From Adiantum capillus-veneris (lineage: Eukaryota > Streptophyta > Polypodiopsida > Polypodiales > Pteridaceae): DNA of 64,000 nucleotides. A model generated the notes under the pieces. It had not been told where the DNA came from. It saw only the letters and a list, made by a program, of their open reading frames with translations, and ran no database searches. Position numbers and translations under genes: made by a program. Positions 48,871 through 60,625 of this stretch are shown piece by piece (the first letter of the stretch is position 1; each line of letters starts with the position of its first letter). The DNA is taken from positions 79,850,343 through 79,914,342 of the forward strand of contig CM043950.1 in assembly GCA_014529385.2 (NCBI GenBank), written 5' to 3'.

Positions 48871-50500
48871 CAAGGTCCACCACTTGTTCAAGCTAGATCT
48901 AAGAAAGTATATATACTGAGTCTTCAAACTAGTAAACCAAGGGGAGAGAGAAGCAGGGTCCATCACTTGTCCAAGCTCATCTCTAGACAACATAGAGAGA
49001 TGTTATGTCTACTAATTGTCCAATATAGTCATGGAGAAATGATAGAAGGTTGATCCACTTGTCCAACCTATCATCTCTAGTAAAATGGGAGGTTTGGCCT
49101 TAAGATTCACCATGTAACCAACATATACTTCATTGTATTATGAAGAGTAGAAAAGAAAAGCTCCACCACTTGTCTAAGGTAGTTCCAAAATCAACATGGA
49201 GAGAAGAAAGCTTCACCATTTGTCCAAGATAGGCTCCATTAAAACATGGAAAACCTCATATATGTTGTACATGGAAGCTTTTTTCCAAGGTCCACCACTT
49301 GTCCAAGCTAGGATCCATTAAAACATGGATAGAAACAAGGCTCCACAACTCGTCCAACCTTTATAGCTACAAAGTGTACCGGTTGTCTAAACTAGGCATG
49401 GGAAAATAATAGAAGGTCCACCACTTATCCAATATATTATCTCTAATAGCATGGGAGGTTTGGTCTCAAGATTTAGGAATTGGCTGACCTGTATTTCATT
49501 GTATTATGATGAATTTGGTTTTAAAGTCAACTACTTATCCAAGCTATAAGGTTATATCTTGAATGGTATTCCTTCCCATCACTTAGAAAACCAATGATAT
49601 GTTGTACATGGGAGGGTTTGTTACAAGGTCCACCACTTGTCCAAGCTAGTTTCATTGAAACATGGATGAAGACAAGCTCCACCATTTGTTAAAGCTAGAC
49701 TCCATTGAAATCTAGAAAATCCATTCTATGTTGTACATGGGGTTTTTGTTTTAAGGTCCAACACTTGTCCAAGCTAAGATCCATTGAAACATGGAGTAGA
49801 GAAACACTTCACCACTTGTCCAAGCTAGGCAACATTGATAGTAGTTGGTTTATTTTGAAGATCCACCACGTGTCTAAGCTAACTCTATTGAAACATAGAG
49901 AGAAGCAAAGGTCCACCAACTGTTCAAGCTAGGCTCCATTGAAACATGGACAGAAGCAAGCTCCACCATTTCTCCAAGATAGACTCCATTGAAACATGGA
50001 GAGAATCAAAGGTCCACCATTTCTCCAAGCCAAGATCTAGTTGTCCAACCTATAAGGTTATATCTTAAATGGTAATCTTTCTAATCACTTGGAATACCAT
50101 GATATGTTTTACATGGGGGTTTTGTTCCAAGATCACCACTTGTCCAAGCTAACTCTATTGAAACATAGAGAGAAGCAAAGGTCCACCACTTGTCCAAGCT
50201 AGTCTCCATTGAAACAAGGAGAGAAGAAAGCTCCATCATTTCTCCAAGATAGGCTAGCATGGATAAGTGCACCTTGAAACCAACCTTCCTATGAGGCAAT
50301 AGAGCATATGCTACATATTTTATGTATGCCCCATGCCTCAAATTAAGAAGTTATAGATTAGAAGTGGACCTTGCTTAAATGTCACATGCAATAAATTAAG
50401 GAAAAATAGCCAAGTGGATTGTATTCCTCAATGGATCCTTTCTTTCACAAGTTGTGAACCTTGAGTCACTTTTACATTAACTTGGACAAGTGGTGGACCT
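48870..50500 (-). repeat. Array block 5, the 20-bp word, mainly minus strand
   Basis: It starts with the same edge as block 4: the ATCTAAG(C/A)AAGTATATATA, TCTAGACAACATAGA and CATGGAGAAATGATAGAAGG words at 43.02-43.18 kb recur at 48.89-49.05 kb. The block then follows block 4 to about 49.5 kb, so the two share an origin by duplication. Words near 50260 and 50480 read on the plus strand again. The block is diverged and contains many partial words. Confidence 0.9.
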
Positions 50501-50739
50501 AGAAACCAAGCTCTCCATGTTGAGATAAGTTGTAGGTAGGACATTAGAACATAGACAACGATAATGGATGCAATATACTCCTCTCCTAATAATCCAATTG
50601 ATTGAAACCATGATATTTTAGTTGTTTTCATTGTGTATTGTATATGCATAAAGTGGAATGAGACCTTAAGAAAACTCAAATTTTTGACAAAATCTCTATA
50701 TTTTATACATGATATATTGAAAGTTGTCCAACCTGGGAA

Positions 50740-50772
50740 TTGGGATTTTCCCACTTTACCTAATATGGTCTT
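50740..50772 (-). repeat. Right TIR of element D
   Basis: Reads TACCTAATATGGTCTT at its outer end (50757-50772), the exact inverse of the left TIR, followed directly by the second CAAT. The inner part, TGGGATTTTCCCACTT, contains a small palindrome. Confidence 0.85.
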
Positions 50773-50776
50773 CAAT

Positions 50777-51490
50777 GATGATGTTTTGTTAATACTTTGA
50801 TGATATTCATTGATCACTACGTTGATAAATGTTGTTTTATGTAGTATATACACATATCATTTGCATCACGTAATCACGCATCTTGTACTTTTACATTCAT
50901 ACTCTATGTACCATATGTTTTCGTGCGTATATATGTCGTCAAAAGAGTGGCGTCACGAACCATCTCTTATGGCATTGTGAACGTAAATTATTTCACTAAT
51001 GATGCTAATAATTTTCATGACTATGTTTTTTTTTGAGTCTATGATCTATGTAGGATTCATCAAAGAATTGATTTTATGAAGACAAACTTGGTGACAATAA
51101 AAGATTTATGAAGATATGTTTGGTGATGTCATATTGATGACAACATGAAGATATGTTTGGTGATACGATAGTGATGACAAGCTACATAGCAGATTCATGG
51201 AGACACTTCTGATTACGAGCTAATCGATAGCCTTTACACCTCTTTATTGAACCTTTGTATTCATTATTGTATTTGATAGGATAGGAGTAATGTAACTCCT
51301 CATAAAACATTCATTGTAAAAGGAGTGATGTAGCTCCTCATAAAATATTCATTGTAAAAAGAGTGATGTAGCTCCTCATGAACATTTATATATTCAATGA
51401 TTTTTATAATATAGCGGTGAGTGTATATAGAGCTGTGGGTTTTTCCCTTGATCCCCCAAGTGTTTTTTCATCCACAGTTAGGGACCCTTA
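50777..51490 (+). other. 3' internal part of LTR element C
   Basis: No coding similarity. Repeated words GAAGATATGTTTGGTGAT (51.11-51.16 kb) and three copies of a roughly 40-bp unit, AGGAGTGATGTAGCTCCTCA (51.28-51.38 kb), fill the space up to the purine tract and 3' LTR. Confidence 0.6.
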
Positions 51491-51502
51491 TTTGAGCGGG
51501 GG

Positions 51503-51629
51503 TGTTGAGCTTATATGTGAAGCTACTCAATATATGGCACCCAGGTCCCCTCTATATATACATTATCTCATGTGTGTATTCTACACACTTTGGGGTTCTA
51601 TTTCTGTGCTCTCTCTTTCTCTTTCAACA
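51503..51629 (+). repeat. 3' LTR of element C
   Basis: 127 bp from TGTTGAGC to TTTCAACA, preceded by the purine tract TTTGAGCGGGGG at 51491-51502. The GTAGT duplication follows at 51630-51634. Confidence 0.92.
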
Positions 51630-52229
51630 GTAGTGTCTATAGGCCATACTTGAGAAATTTAAATTGTGTTTAATCATCATTGCTTCCACTCCAAGTATGC
51701 TCCTTCCCTCTCCCACCTCTCATGTCCCTTCCGCTCTTTGTCTCTATCCCACTCAATCTCTCTCTCTCTCTCTCACACACACACGACTAGCTCCTACAGT
51801 TTCAATGGCTGCTTGTAAGGGTCCTGCAACAAACACAACACACCACTTACATATGTACAGAGATTTACAAATACTTCAATGCGAGAGTATTCTCTAGAGA
51901 GGGATCTAGAAACTCCCGATGCAGCGTAGAAATAACATAATCCTTGGAAGATTTATCATGAGCCCTCAAGGAGATCATGACAGTGTATCAAAAAGCCTCG
52001 CTACACAATTGTTGCATGATTTCTTCACTAGATCTATTTGATCGGGTGAAAGAGACACTAAGATCACTCATACTGATGGACTCCGAGAATCTGCAACTGC
52101 CTAAGAATATAGATACACACACACACACAACACACTTTTTACACAGGAATCCCTCTCCCTATTATCTATAGTATAGATTATAACTTGTCCATGTTTTCCT
52201 CTCCATTTAATATTAAGAATAAATGTTTG

Positions 52230-53640
52230 TGTGTTTAATGCAGGTATGGATGATGATGAATTTCTTTCTTCTTTGTCACTCCAGCAGAGAAGGTGATACA
52301 AAGAGCGTCGTCACTCTACAACAACATCATGTCGTTCCACTCCTTCAGCGTCTCCCTCTGTTTTGGAGCATTCAACACGCTCCAAGGCTTCTGTGTTGAT
52401 GTGACGATCTTCACACTCGTCTAGGCATCGACACTCTAGTGGTGGCATCAACGATTGTTGTGGGGATGTCGTCGTGGATGCCTCAACATCGCCTCCTATT
52501 TGACGAGGCTCCTTACATTCTCCTTCTTTGCCCGCCCCAACACTAGCCACGGCATCGCCATCTACGCCAAGTTTTACGCAGCTATTGATCGTTCTTGGCT
52601 ACACACCACTAGCTACTCCTCCAGGAGTCAACCCAGTCATCACTCCTTGCCTGGAGACCCAGACTCCAGTGGAGACACCTGATGTCCGTACCCCCATCAA
52701 GACACCACTGGGGACACCACTCGAGACCCCTATCAAGACACCCAAGTTCATGTGTCACATGTAAGAGGGCTTCTCGTACTCGGTCGATGTCAACGGTGGC
52801 ATCATCTTGGATGACAAAGGCAAGAAGGTGATCTGGTGCATGGACAGTCTTTGATCTCAAGTGTTTCGACACTACGTAGTAAACACCTAGAGTATAGTGC
52901 CACATGAATTAAAAGAAAAAACCATTAGCATGCTGCATGAAAAGTTTCCCATGTCAAGTCGGGATGAGTGCTTTAGCGAAGAACTGATGAAGGTTCGAAT
53001 GAGTGAATACTCCAAGCACAAGCGTTTTGCAGTACAAAAAGAAAGAACGCATGGGTGGAATAGACCAGTTTGTCTTGCCAAGGAAGATTGTAAGAATACG
53101 ATGGGAGCAGTGCGCAACAATCCTGACAAGCGGAAGCAACAAAAGGAGGTAGCCAAAGCGAGAGTAGAGGCAGGGAGCTCATACCACTTGGGGAGCGGCA
53201 GGTGGGCATTATTTGAGGCTGAATTTATAAGTGTTTTTGCATTTCTCTTTAGGTTTGGTAGTTACGTCTATTTGTACTTTCAAATTCTAACATAATGGAT
53301 TTTGTACTTTCAAATTCTTACATAATGGATTCTTTATATGCTTTGAATAGTGGTCGATCACAGGATGTGACCCCACACCGTACGAGTGTGAGAACGCAGG
53401 AAAAAAGGGCTTAAACGCCTTAATGACATTCTTAGTTCTCGCGGTGGCATGGTTAGTATTGCACTTTACTCTTTTACATTTGTTGTGTTTTAATGATAAG
53501 CTAAGAAAATATATTATTTTGTAATTATTTGTTTATACTTATAGAAAGTTTTTTTCTACAGAATCCAACAGATATTTCACTTAGACGCAACGAGACGTCA
53601 GTCTAGCCGTAGCTAGATAGCATTAGTTTTCTTTTGTCAT
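52230..53640 (+). pseudogene. Second gene of outer CACTA element A, decayed
   Basis: A splice-acceptor-like TTTAATGCAG at about 52.24 kb leads to ATGGATGATGATG. Beyond are fragments rich in Ser, Thr and Pro. At 52897-53215 a frame holds a charged segment (FPMSSRDECFSEELMKVRMSEYSKHKR, then KRKQQKEVAKARVEAGSSYHLGSGRWA). This resembles in general layout the C-terminal region of plant Ptta/En-Spm second-ORF proteins, but I cannot be sure. A further exon-like stretch (53350-53460) ends near 53.6 kb. Frames are broken. The position mirrors the second gene of element B. Confidence 0.4.
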
Positions 53641-54034
53641 AGCATGTATAACAAGATGATGTGTATACGTCTTTTTGTAACTATTGGAAAACCATGTATT
53701 TTTCCTATAATGACAATTGTGTTGTAACTATCACATTTACAAAGCTTAACAATCAAGTGATTTTGCCTACGATGTGTATAATTGTCATTAATTTACTTTT
53801 GTCAATCTACTTTCGTCTAATTACTTTTGTCAATTTTGTATCTTTATTCTGCAAACAATACTATACATGATGGAGTTAGTGGCTATATTTTGTCATGTGG
53901 GTGACTACTTTTAATCTATACCTTGCACTTTCTTTCAAAGGTGAATTTGTGCTTATCTTGGATTCATGCGGGTATACTTTCTTTTGGAAACATTCGATAT
54001 GGGTGATGGGTTGAATGCCCTGCCACCCAAAATT

Positions 54035-54210
54035 TTTTACTATCGGGTGTCGCTATAAGCGTTTATGCTACAGAAGGACTGCAATCATCGCTATATCCGT
54101 CACTATATGCATCGCTATAAAGTGACGTGTATAGCGACTTATAGAGAAACGGTTATAGCGACATTCCCATAGCGATGCTTTTATCGACGGTCTTAGAGAT
54201 GCGAGGGAGT
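54035..54210 (+). repeat. Subterminal-type short repeats, probable 3' side of element A
   Basis: TCGCTATA, TATAGCGAC, ATAGCGATG and related words occur in both directions about ten times within 170 bp. This is the pattern seen next to CACTA ends, but with words different from those of element B, so A and B are different families. No CACTA-type terminus was found beyond it. Confidence 0.6.
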
Positions 54211-54428
54211 ATAAAAACCCAATGTATTTTCTTCTCTAAAAGCATCACAAGTGCACATAACCTCTTGTAGTTCTTCTAAAAGGTATTGTCCAACTTACTA
54301 TTGTATCACAACACCAAATCACCCTTTTCATTTTTCTTATCCTCCACGTATTCATTGGCTTTTAGTTGAGCCTTATTTAAAACTTCCTCATAGTAACTCA
54401 AAGCTAAAACTCTATTCAATTGCAAGCA

Positions 54429-57400
54429 TTATGTATTTAATAACCTTTTCTGCCGTGCATTTGTTTGCTCCTCATCGTCCAATGAAAACAACTTGAGAGC
54501 AGGAATTTCCACTTCAATTGGCAATAATGCTTCCTTTTCATAAACCAAGTGGTAAGGAAAATCCCCTCTCCTCGTTTTGATAGCAATCTTGTAGGTCCAT
54601 AATGCAAAAGGCAACTCTGAATTCCAAGTTTTACCAACTCTCCATCCATTAAACCTTTCAGTAAGACCATTGCATTGTGCATAATAGGGACAATTGTACC
54701 TATACTGTGTATTGAGATTTTTGCATACGAAATCAAAAATATCTCCTCTAAATCCTGGTCCTCTATTAAAAAGTAGCTCTAATGGCACACCAAATTTGCA
54801 ACATATGTACTCATAAACAAATTTTCCCATCTCTTTACTGGTAATTTGTTAGACCGCCTTGGCTTCTGCCTATCATGACAAATAATCCACTACTGTCAAG
54901 ATGTACGCATTTCTTTTGCTCGTCACAGATAAAGGTCCAATGGCATCAAGACCCCATTTCTCAAACTTGTCAAAAGCTAGAATTTTCTTTCCCATCCTCT
55001 AACAAGGAAAACACAAATTGCACCAATGATTAATATCCCATTGAATACTTGGCCATATAAAACATTCTTGCAAGACCTTATGCAACATGATCTTCATAGC
55101 AAAACGGCCTCCACAAGATCCCGCATGATTTTCTTCCAGGATTTTGTAAATTTTCTCTTTCCAAGGCACACGAAGCAAAACCAAATCACCTCCTTTCATG
55201 TAAAGCACATCACCAAGCATTTTGTATTTCCTGGCTTTCCTTATGAATGCATACTTTTAGAAGACGATAAACCTTTAGGTAGAAGACCTGTCAATAGAAA
55301 ATACACTTCCTTTGATAAGATTTCCCTCCCATGATAAAAGGAGCATCTACCTTTACCACAAACACAAGTGATCATCTCAGGGGCAGCATCATGAGATTCT
55401 TTATTTTGAGAAGTCTAAATATGCTACAAACTCCATGCTTCAAGGATTTTGAGCAACACTGTCACTTTGAAGCATAAATTCTTCTATTTAGGATTCTTAT
55501 TCTTCCATAATCCCAACGCTTGTTCACAACCAACAAAGAATCTCCTTTAATTTGCGAGTATCTAATTCCCAATTGTGAGCAAATATCTCAAACCACCTTC
55601 AAGAGCCATGTATTCTGCTTAATTGCTACTTTTAGCATCAAATTTCAGCCCTTGCTTCCTCATAAGCTTCCCTTGTGCATCATAAATAACAATTCCTCCT
55701 CAAGCAACATCATGGCTTCTTCAACAAGAACCATAAAAGTATAACATTGAAGCCTTAGAGATGGCAAGAGTCTCGATCTTCTTTTTCCGCACCACCTCTT
55801 CTTTGACCAAAACCGGACTATCCCTATAAGTGAGAAGATCTCCTAGGGTAGCCCAAGTACTTTCCTCCACCAAAAAGGTGAACTGAAACTCTTGAAGCTC
55901 AATAACCAACTTCATAACTATTTTTGATAGATTTAAATTATTGAACAACTGGGGAAGCAATGAATAATTGTTGACAAAAGCGAATGACTTTTGCAGCAAG
56001 TAGTGTTTGAATCTTCTACAAGCATAAACCAGACTGGTAATCACTAATTCAATTTCAGAAAAATATCTTTCATGAGGAGCTTTGCTTTGCTAGCGTAATC
56101 AACAGGCTTCATATACTGAGACTCCTTTCCATTTTGCAACAACATGGTCCCAATGGCATCATTTCCCACTGATGGGTTGACATAAGACTCCTTCTCCCAG
56201 TCACAAGCTTGCATAATACGTAACGTACTCAAAACCTCTTCAACTTTTTCAAAAACATCATCACAGTCATGAAACCACTCCAAGGGATCATTCTTAAATG
56301 TTTGCTACAATGGATACAATAGTTGTGATGCCAAAGATATGAAACGAGACAGATATATAGCTTTCTGTATGAAAGTGTCCTACTGTCTGGTATCTTTTGG
56401 AGATGACAATAACAACAAAGCCTCCTTTTTCTCTGGATCTGCTTCAATCTCATTTTCTGAAATTACATGCCCAAGAAGCTTCACACCCGTGGCTGTGCCA
56501 AATGACATTTTTTAGGATTGAGCTGACCCTCACATTCATCATACCTTGCAAAAGTCATTTCAAGCATTTGAACATGAACTCTGTACATAGAAATCATCTA
56601 TGAACCCTTTGACAGACTTACCAAGAAACGGGGTAAGAACCCAATCCACTTTCCTTTGAAAAGCTCTAGGCCCATTAATCAACCCAAAAGGAAGGCAATG
56701 AAAGAAGAAACCACCCCATGGCATGATAAAAGTAGTATTTTTGCGGTCTTCAAGAGCAAAAATAAGTTGAAAATATCCTCAATAACCATCACAGACACTG
56801 TATCTTTCAAAACTAGCCACTGCATCTATAAGTTGATCAATGAAAGGCAAAGGGTAAGGATCTTTCCTGGTCACCGCATTCAATGGTTTGCAATCAACAC
56901 AAACTCTCCAACGCCCATCTTTATTTGGAGTGACCACTATAGGGCTCACCCATTCAACATTATCAATTGGCACAATGAACCTTGCATCCAATAGTTTATC
57001 CACTTCTTCTTTTAAAGAATTCATATGTTCCTTACCCATCCTTCTTAATTTCTGCCTTATTGGCTTGGCCCCTTCAACTAGCTCAATCTTCATAGGATCC
57101 CCAACAAAACCCCTTATGTCTTGGTATAAGGTGATTTAAGATTTGAAAACCAGTCCAACATTGCTAAGTACTCCTTTCTTTCTCCTTTGTCAAATCAGTA
57201 AACATATTAACTCTTTCTTAGCTGGCAATTCATGTTTTGGTTGCATCAACTCTTCCAGTTGCTCTAAACGGCTTGAAGAATTTATACTCCCTGGTAATTT
57301 TAGCACTTCACTAACTTCTCTTTGTTCCTCGTCCAACAACAAAAATGACACTTCACCCTCATCATTGTAACTCGAAGGAGTGCTACTTTCTGAGTCTTCA

Positions 57401-57873
57401 GAACTATCATTGCTAATAGTTTCGGAATCATCATTTTCACTCACATCTTCAAGTGCCATTATTTGTTTGGTAGTCATATCCAACACTCTCTTTGCACCCT
57501 TCTTGCCATGCACACAGATTGTGACCTAGCCCCAATCTTGCACGACACCAAAAGTTCTGAACCAAGGTTGTCCCAGAATGAGAGGAAAGGCTGCCAGACC
57601 AGCTGGCATAACATGAAAGTTTACAATAACCTTCACATTAAAGACTTCGACTTCCAAATTCTTGATCATTCCCAAACATTTCACTTTGCCATGGTTTGCT
57701 AGTTGAATATAAAACCCAAAGCTTCCGCATGTAATGAGACCTAGTCTCTCGACACATGACTGTGTAATCACACAAACTTGAGCACCTCCATCAATGCTGG
57801 GTAACTCTCCCACAAACAACACTCTGACTTGTCCATACTTCACCTCTTTCTGTAGATTCCCTAATGATTCCAT
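54429..57873 (-). pseudogene. Ty3/gypsy pol (protease, RT, RNase H, integrase), broken
   Basis: Protease-like: VGELPSIDGGAQVCVITQSC and ILGQPWFRTFGVV (57.87-57.53 kb), with DGGA where DSGA is usual. RT: IRQKLRRMGKEHMNSLKEEV, then FIVPIDNVEWVSPIVVTPNK, WRVCVDCKPLNAVTRKDPYP (57.09-56.78 kb). RNase H: FEKVEEVLSTLRIMQACDWE and VDYASKAKLLMKD (56.28-56.04 kb). Integrase: an H2C2-type zinc segment with HAGSCGGRFAMKIMLHKVLQ (55.2-55.0 kb), then YYAQCNGLTERFNG and WNSELPFALWTYKIA (54.7-54.5 kb), the GPY-side features of plant gypsy integrases. Between them lie many stops and frame changes. A shorter acidic frame (57.51-57.19 kb) is the linker between protease and RT. Confidence 0.85.
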
Positions 57874-57965
57874 TGCCTTTTAAGTTTGGGCACCATATTC
57901 ATGAACTGTCCAGAAGTACAATCTACTTTCCTCCCAATCAGGTCTCCCTTTAGTCTATAAGCTTT

Positions 57966-58435
57966 TTGGCCTTCTCCCAAAGGCAAATCTGCCACTTCAA
58001 ATCATGTACGAGGTTTTCTTTTTCTCTTGGCTTTTACATCTTCACCCTCCTTACCTTTCTTTCTACTAGGCCGTGGAGCAGCATAGTCTTCCCTCTCTCT
58101 TTTGCCTACTGGAAACACATCTGCATCTTTCTTTTGTACCTGCACAATACCCACATGACCACCAGAGGTTGAGGCTTGATTTTCTTGTTCAGTACCTTGA
58201 TCTCCCCGTATATCCAAATGCATTATTATTGGCCATGTTGAGAATCTGCTGAGGGAGTGGGAACGTATCTCCTCCCATCCTTCTTGTCTTTGAACAATAA
58301 GTGTTGATGTGACCAAGCTCACCACAATTATAGCAAGTAGGAATAAACCTCCTCTACGTCTCAAAAATCACTTTGTCCATGATCCGAATTAGCATTAGGA
58401 TGACCTTCATCACATGCCTGAGCCATCCCTCTACC
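57966..58435 (-). pseudogene. Gypsy E gag C-terminus with CCHC zinc knuckle, cut by element F
   Basis: In one minus-strand frame the sequence at about 58.35-58.27 kb gives CYNCGELGHINTYC, a C-X2-C-X4-H-X4-C retroviral-type zinc knuckle, while the longest open frame there is out of register. A basic tail with repeated Arg/Lys follows. The N-terminal gag part lies on the far side of element F at 63.5-64.0 kb. Confidence 0.75.
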
Positions 58436-58439
58436 ACAA

Positions 58440-60583
58440 CCCCCTTAAAAAGGGGAAAACAAGAAAACCACCAGCACACAATATGAATGCCTCTCTATAG
58501 CCTAGTGATTTCACAACACCCTTATCCCCTACTAAACACACATCGAGACACCCACTGTGCAAACAATCAACGTCCAAGGCAGAAATCTGATCAACCCTAA
58601 ATGTATACACCCGGCTGTAAAGCATGCAATCAATTATCCTGATCTATGACCCTTGATAGCATCATACACCCACATATAGGTAGTCTCGACACTCACAGAC
58701 ACCCCAAAAATGTGCAGATACCCAATAACCCAGTATGCAATCATAACATCAAGCATCAACCCTTCAGAGATCACTCCCATCCAAAAAAGACTAATCCAAA
58801 AAAGACTAATCCGAACTCATTCGACATCTCAAGATCAATGGCCGACTTAAGTTTGTCCACAAGCTTGCATATACCACAACCATAGAGGTAGCACTCACTC
58901 ACTAGACACACCCCAAAATTGGGCACATATCAAAAGACTTGTACTTTTTGCACACACCTCACTTTCCACTCAGAGGCATGAGAGCAGGAGAGAAAATATT
59001 GTTGTATACCCACTAAAACGTCAAGAATCGAGAGAATGGCTTCAATTGGTGTATTTACGACGATGAAATCTTGCTTAGGCTTGCTGCTTTGTTCTGTATG
59101 CAAGCCAGTCCTCCTTCACATTTCCTTCCAATCTCCGAGCTTTTCTAAGAAACTTATGCGACCTGCTTCTGATATGATGGCCACTTCTTGGATCCTTGAC
59201 GGCCACCCTCTGATCAGCTCCATGCACTCATGCTCCCGACAGCATCATCTCATGCATATGACGGCCCTTTATTTAGTGCTCTCATCTCCTTTCCAGTGCT
59301 CTCCAGCAGCCCCTCTCCTTCTTCTCGATAACTGATGGCCAAGTCCCAAGCCCCCTTCACTGGCGTGTCTTGCAACCTTCAGCTCTCCTCTACCCTTACT
59401 GGGAATTGGTATCAGCTCACAGTGCCTCCTGCAAAAACTGGAGGTTCTTTCTCTGTAGTCATTTGCAGCCCTACCTGCTTCCCTTGCTACAAGGCAACGT
59501 GCCCCTTTTCATTCCCTCAAATTTGCCCTCCAGCTGTAGCTCTTTCCTGATCTCCAGCGGCCCTTTTGCCAGCCTGCACCTGCTCTGTCTCTCTCCTCCT
59601 CTGCTATGCAGCAACCTGCGGCTCTAAGACAGCTAACTGGTGGTCACTCTCTCTTCTCTCTGTCCATGCACTATGCCACCCCACCTCCCTGAGCTCCTGC
59701 AGCCCTCATCTTCTTCAGTCACCCCGTGCATCAACTACTCCTTGCCTGCATCCGGTTGCCATCCCATGCAACTCGTAATCAAGCCCCCTCTTTCTTTCCA
59801 TTTGTAGCCCATTAACCGCCTATGACTTGGCTCCTTGATGGCCCTGACTCCTTGGCTTCCTCTTCGGGTGCCACGCTCCTACAGCTTGCGACACAGCCCC
59901 TCTGCTCTCTCGGCAATGGTTAACTCATATGACAACCTCCTTCATGGCCAAGCCCCTTGGCGGTCTTCTCCTCTCCTGCAGTCCTTGGCCTCCCGTCCAT
60001 TGTAGCTCGCCATGCTACCCCCTCTCATGCCGCGTTGCCATCCCCTAGATGTCACCCCTCCTTCTCCTTATCATGTAGTTGGCGTTTTTTTTCCTGCATG
60101 CCCACCACCTTTCAACATTTCTTTTTTTATCAAGCCCTTCGAGTTGGGCCACCTTCCCACGACCTTTGCTTGCCCCGACCATCGGAACAAAAATCTCCCT
60201 TATGCAATACTGCAACCAATGGCCGTCCATCAGATATTGATCTTGTCAAGCTTGAATAACCGCCTTGCATACATCACGGCACCTCATGCAATCCACACAC
60301 CATAATATCACCACCATCCAAAATGGTCGTCAAACCTTTCCATTTGGCATACATATCACGGCAACACTTTGCGACGATTTCCATCAAGCTATGAAGCCTC
60401 CCAACCTGGCAAAGCTTCGGAACAGCATTCGACCAACTTAGAGCCACATTTAGCATACGCATCATGTAACACTTGTTCGAGGCTGCATCTAGCACTTGCC
60501 AAATTCTACGACCATCAACCTGCATGATGCCCTATACCTGTTGCTGACACTTCCATGGGTCGACGAATTCTAGGTGCACCATC
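58440..60583 (-). repeat. 3' LTR of element F (about 2.1 kb)
   Basis: Shares ATGAATGCCTCTCTATAGCC, CTTGATAGCATCATACAC and many further segments with 62.02-63.48 kb. It contains about 650 bp (about 59.34-59.99 kb) missing from the other copy. The plus-strand open frames in the C/T-rich part (59.0-60.3 kb) have no recognised similarity and differ between the copies. Confidence 0.65.
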
Positions 60584-60625
60584 ATTGCCCAACCCCTCGT
60601 TGAGCATTCATGCTCAACCATAGCA

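Larger units (their letters stand above)
16635..50772 (+). mobile_element. Giant DNA transposon candidate D, 34.1 kb, with TIRs, 4-bp TSD, transposase candidate, cargo genes and site arrays
   Basis: The left end begins AAGACCATATTAGGTA at 16635; the right end is the exact inverse, TACCTAATATGGTCTT, ending at 50772. Similarity continues imperfectly inward for about 15 more bases. CAAT flanks both ends (16631-16634 and 50773-50776), and joining the flanks restores the 48-bp repeat of element C. Inside are a DUF7869-type protein (minus), a ParB/MTase-like/SET gene and an FCP1-like gene (plus), a broken FCP1-like paralog, and five blocks of an iterated 20-bp word. A 4-bp target duplication is known for Sola1 and Ginger elements among others, but I cannot assign D to a superfamily. 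Confidence 0.85.
14944..51629 (+). mobile_element. LTR element C, about 2.5 kb without nested element D; apparently non-autonomous
   Basis: The 5' LTR is 14944-15085 and the 3' LTR 51503-51629; ends TGTT..AACA and the body align closely. A 5-bp duplication GTAGT flanks it (14939-14943 and 51630-51634). A primer-binding site TGGTATCAGAGC follows the 5' LTR at once and a purine tract TTTGAGCGGGGG (51491-51502) precedes the 3' LTR. Removing D leaves about 2.54 kb with no gag or pol similarity, only tandem repeats, so this is a TRIM/LARD-like passenger element that would need proteins from elsewhere. The LTRs differ at about 6 sites plus a 15-bp tandem duplication in the 5' copy. Confidence 0.92.

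Noticed and set aside
20220-50500. Centromeric satellite
   Set aside because: Higher-order tandem structure is present, but the blocks are confined within defined transposon ends, are interrupted by genes with introns, and switch strand.
54251-54496. Short plus-strand frame as a gene
   Set aside because: It overlaps the integrase end of the minus-strand gypsy pol and has no recognised similarity.
59036-60305. Several plus-strand frames of 70-100 codons rich in Ser, Pro and Cys
   Set aside because: They lie in the C/T-rich LTR of element F, differ between the two LTR copies and show no domain.
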